Below, piece after piece: positions 61,755 through 64,000 of a DNA stretch of 64,000 nucleotides. Each line of letters opens with the position of its first letter. Within the stretch, counting starts at the first letter, position 1. The translations under genes and the position numbers were made by a program. The DNA is taken from the NCBI GenBank assembly GCA_013216135.1, contig JABSOS010000008.1:88916-152915 (forward strand), read 5' to 3'. Under the pieces are notes generated by a model that saw only the letters and a list, made by a program, of their open reading frames with translations, had not been told where the DNA came from and made no database searches. Source of the stretch: Candidatus Caenarcanales bacterium (lineage in GTDB: Bacteria; Cyanobacteriota; Vampirovibrionia; LMEP-6097).

Positions 61755-62480
61755 ATGAATACTACAAAACAAAATATTGAAAAAATAATCAGAGCCTCGG
61801 ATCGAGGCTCTACTAAAATCTCATGGTTAAATAGTTTGCATACTTTTTCTTTTGCTAATTATTATGATCCTGATAATAAAGGCTTTAAGAATTTAAGGGT
61901 TTTAAACGATGACTTTATCGATGCTGAATCAGGCTTTGACCTGCATCCTCACTTTAATATGGAAATATTAACTTATGTACTTGAAGGAGAATTAAGTCAC
62001 TTCGATACTTTAGGAAACTCTGGAACTATTAAGGCTGGTGAGTTTCAATTGATTTCTGGTGGAGATGGCTTGATGCATAGTGAGCATAATAAGACGAAGT
62101 CTATGACTAGGTTCTTGCAGATCTGGATTAAGCCTAATGCTAAAGGTGGTGAACCAGGTTATCAGCAATCTTCAATTGAAGATTTGGAAAAAGATGAGCT
62201 TGGTTTATTAACTGTAAGTTCTGCGATGACTCCATATTTAAATTTGAAATCTGATGTTGAGGTGAAGCTCGGTAAATTTAGTGAAGCTAAAAATATAAAT
62301 TTAACTGCTTATGGTGAAAAAGCTGCTTATATTCATATGATTTCTGGGGATTTGAAATTGGATTTTTCTGAAGATGAAAATTTGGAACTTAATGAGGGTG
62401 ATGGTGTTGCTTTAAATGATATTAAGGGGCTTAAGCTTGATCATAATAGTGGAACTGAGTATTTACTCTTCTTACTTTAG
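61755..62480 (+). CDS. Pirin family protein
   Basis: A 241-residue bicupin of the pirin family. Metal ligands in HPHFNMEILTYVLEGELSH and GLMHSEHN; N-terminal RASDRGSTKISWLNSLHTFSF. Some members are quercetin dioxygenases, others act as redox or metal-linked regulators. Ribosome binding site AAAGGAG, 21 bases after the GST gene; ends overlapping the convergent orphan by 4 bases. Third gene of the LysR-linked redox unit. Confidence 0.95.
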   Translation: MNTTKQNIEKIIRASDRGSTKISWLNSLHTFSFANYYDPDNKGFKNLRVLNDDFIDAESGFDLHPHFNMEILTYVLEGELSHFDTLGNSGTIKAGEFQLISGGDGLMHSEHNKTKSMTRFLQIWIKPNAKGGEPGYQQSSIEDLEKDELGLLTVSSAMTPYLNLKSDVEVKLGKFSEAKNINLTAYGEKAAYIHMISGDLKLDFSEDENLELNEGDGVALNDIKGLKLDHNSGTEYLLFLL

Positions 62481-63568
62481 GGATTTTCCAAACTGCTAGA
62501 GACATTTGTAATTAACCCTAATGCTTTGATTTCATTTTTTTCTAGCCCCGTTTCAAATATCCTTCTATGGGTGGTTTTACCACTATCTGTTACTTCAGAT
62601 ATTATTGGACCTGGACCAAATCCTTGATTGGTACCTCCAGACAAAGTATCATTAAGAAAACCAAAACCTCTAGCTATTTTTTCTCTATTAGTCTTGTATC
62701 GTTGATTTTCAGGTAAATTGTCCTTTGTTATTTTATATTTTCCTGTTCTCAAATTAATATCAAATTCACAGTCTAGTGACTCATCAGATAATGGTGTCTC
62801 AAATAGATAGTGTTGTATATCTTTTTCTTTATCCCTAATTATTAATGTTGCGGTATCTGCATTTTTAGTTTTTATTATTACCTGATGTAAATGTCTATGA
62901 AAGGGTAATAAATCTGAGTATTTTTTTTCGATAACTGGTGCTTCAGGTTTTAGTAAGCTAACTATTTCTAAGGTTTCTTTGCTAAGTTCATCATTTGTAT
63001 TATTCTTGAGAACTTTCCCCTCAGTGGTAAGAGGATCGACTCTGTGAACTTGGGTACCAAATTCTTTGTTTAATTCTGCAATAATTTGTTTTTTTGAATT
63101 TTCATCTTTTATTGCTTGTTGACCAATAGCAGAAAATTCTTCTATCCTACTTTTTAAGTAATCACCTTTACCATTTATAATTAAAGACAATATATGCCAA
63201 ACAGCTTGTTCTTTATAATTATTTTCGGTATTTAGAAGTCTTTGAAGGTTTAATAGTTCTTTAGAAGATATTGTTTGACAAAAATCTATAATTTTATTTT
63301 TTTCAAATTTACCAAGCTTATCCCACAATTCTTCATTATCATTATTTAGTTTTAAACTCTCTTTAAATTGTAATACTTCAGGTGCTGCTTCTAATCTATT
63401 TGATTTATAACTAGTATCTTTACTAAGTCCAAGATTTATAAGAGATCTTTGTATTGAAAAATTGTTGTGAAGTTTTGGGTAACCACCATCTTCAATGACT
63501 TTAGCTCTTTTTTGTCTTTTTGTTAAATTTCTACCTGGCGATATTAAGCTCACAAAATTATTAACCAT
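62477..63568 (-). CDS. Orphan soluble protein next to an IS30 element
   Basis: A 363-residue soluble protein, Lys/Asn-rich with helical N-terminal half and a beta C-terminal half (VIIKTKNADTATLIIRDKEK). No signal peptide or motif. The ATG lacks a ribosome binding site and lies under 30 bases from the end of the IS30 transposase frame, so the insertion may have displaced its promoter. Function unknown. Confidence 0.65.
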   Translation of the reverse strand: MVNNFVSLISPGRNLTKRQKRAKVIEDGGYPKLHNNFSIQRSLINLGLSKDTSYKSNRLEAAPEVLQFKESLKLNNDNEELWDKLGKFEKNKIIDFCQTISSKELLNLQRLLNTENNYKEQAVWHILSLIINGKGDYLKSRIEEFSAIGQQAIKDENSKKQIIAELNKEFGTQVHRVDPLTTEGKVLKNNTNDELSKETLEIVSLLKPEAPVIEKKYSDLLPFHRHLHQVIIKTKNADTATLIIRDKEKDIQHYLFETPLSDESLDCEFDINLRTGKYKITKDNLPENQRYKTNREKIARGFGFLNDTLSGGTNQGFGPGPIISEVTDSGKTTHRRIFETGLEKNEIKALGLITNVSSSLENP

Positions 63569-63595
63569 AATTAATATATAAGATAGATTCTACTA

Positions 63596-64000
63596 TCAAA
63601 TGCAACAGCGCTCAATTTCTTCTTGAAAAACCTCAATCGGTGTTTTGTAATTGAGCCTTTTTCGAGGTCTTCCATTAATGAGTTTAACGTAATGCTGAAG
63701 ATCCTCTTCAGAAACTTTAGTTAAATCTGCCCCTTTCGGGATAAATTCTCTAAGCAAACCAATAGTATTTTCACAAGTTCCCCTTTCCCATGGGCTATAC
63801 GGTTTTGCAAAATATACGGTCATATTAGTACTATTCTCAATTTCTTGGTGTCTTGCAAACTCTGTGCCATTATCATAGGTAATTGATAAACAAAGCTCAC
63901 TAGGGAATTCTTCAAAAAGTCCCTCAGTTGACTCTAATACAGTATCTGCTTTCTTGTCTTTAATTTTTTGTGCTACTAAAAGCCCAGACTTCCTTTCTAC
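63596..64000 (-). CDS. IS30-family transposase, N-terminal part outside the window
   Basis: The frame is open from the right edge to the stop at 63596 (134 residues visible). Typical IS30 catalytic core: VERKSGLLVAQK, the second acidic residue in TYDNGTEFARHQEIE, then YFAKPYSPWERGTCENTIGLLREF with the third, and NGRPRKRLNYKTPIEVF at the end. So this is the C-terminal half of a DDE transposase. The element's terminal inverted repeat should lie near 63570-63600, but cannot be fixed from one end. Confidence 0.92.
   Translation of the reverse strand, partial: VERKSGLLVAQKIKDKKADTVLESTEGLFEEFPSELCLSITYDNGTEFARHQEIENSTNMTVYFAKPYSPWERGTCENTIGLLREFIPKGADLTKVSEEDLQHYVKLINGRPRKRLNYKTPIEVFQEEIERCCI

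Overview
The window is AT-rich DNA (roughly one third G+C by eye), gene-dense, with frequent strand switching and short intergenic gaps. It encodes a flagellated bacterium with an outer membrane: flagellin, an LptF/LptG-type permease, lipoproteins and an outer-membrane barrel are all present. A long N-terminal extension on RecG, a SigA-like sigma factor, a transketolase split into two genes, a stand-alone BioY, a DUF309 protein and a lone LptF/G permease together suggest a non-photosynthetic relative of Cyanobacteria (Melainabacteria/Vampirovibrionophyceae, for example a Caenarcaniphilales-like lineage). This placement is an inference from gene content, not from a marker-gene tree.

Layout. 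1-2.3 kb: a partial SRPBCC protein, a blue-light LOV-LytTR regulator, a DUF309-DCC fusion and a 35-residue membrane microprotein. 2.4-5.9 kb: a run of orphan genes with two tandem paralogues and a lipoprotein. 5.9-9.7 kb: a methyltransferase and orphan proteins. 9.9-17.3 kb: nnr (NAD(P)HX repair), recA followed by a probable structured RNA, two small secreted proteins (one with an EGKCG motif), a frameshifted periplasmic msrA behind a folded leader, a LysR regulator and uvrC. 17.5-26.1 kb: htpG and a block of orphan soluble proteins, one with an HELTH metal site. 26.1-31.1 kb: dut, bioY, split transketolase, a sigma factor with an atypical region 4.2, and a cysteine desulfurase. 31.2-38.7 kb: adenosine deaminase, tRNA-Leu(GAG), recG, cysK, initiator tRNA and a cupin gene starting 4 nt after that tRNA. 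38.8-50.4 kb: a CHASE-domain histidine kinase, a DUF2891 gene apparently joined to the preceding frame at a run of nine A, recJ, a phosphatase, a GT39-like transferase, an HD-motif orphan and LptF/G. 50.5-54.6 kb: DoxX, a His-rich metal protein with a MerR-type operator, a MerR regulator, an outer-membrane barrel and a glutamine amidotransferase. 54.6-58.8 kb: NDH-2, flagellin flanked by identical 32-bp repeats, and a flavoprotein-like orphan that may start at ATT. 59-62.5 kb: a LysR-controlled YceI/glutathionyl-transferase/pirin module. The right edge cuts an IS30-family transposase.

How the genes work together. DNA repair and nucleotide hygiene are heavily represented (recA, uvrC, recG, recJ, dut). 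Redox and electrophile defence recurs (msrA, DoxX, YceI, glutathionyl-hydroquinone reductase-like protein, pirin, NDH-2, nnr). Metal handling is suggested by the EGKCG peptide and the MerR/His-rich module. About eighteen soluble proteins of unknown function are scattered singly between housekeeping genes. Many lack a visible Shine-Dalgarno sequence and a few keep an enzyme-like motif, so they are the main undescribed content of the window. No CRISPR array, complete mobile element or prophage was seen.
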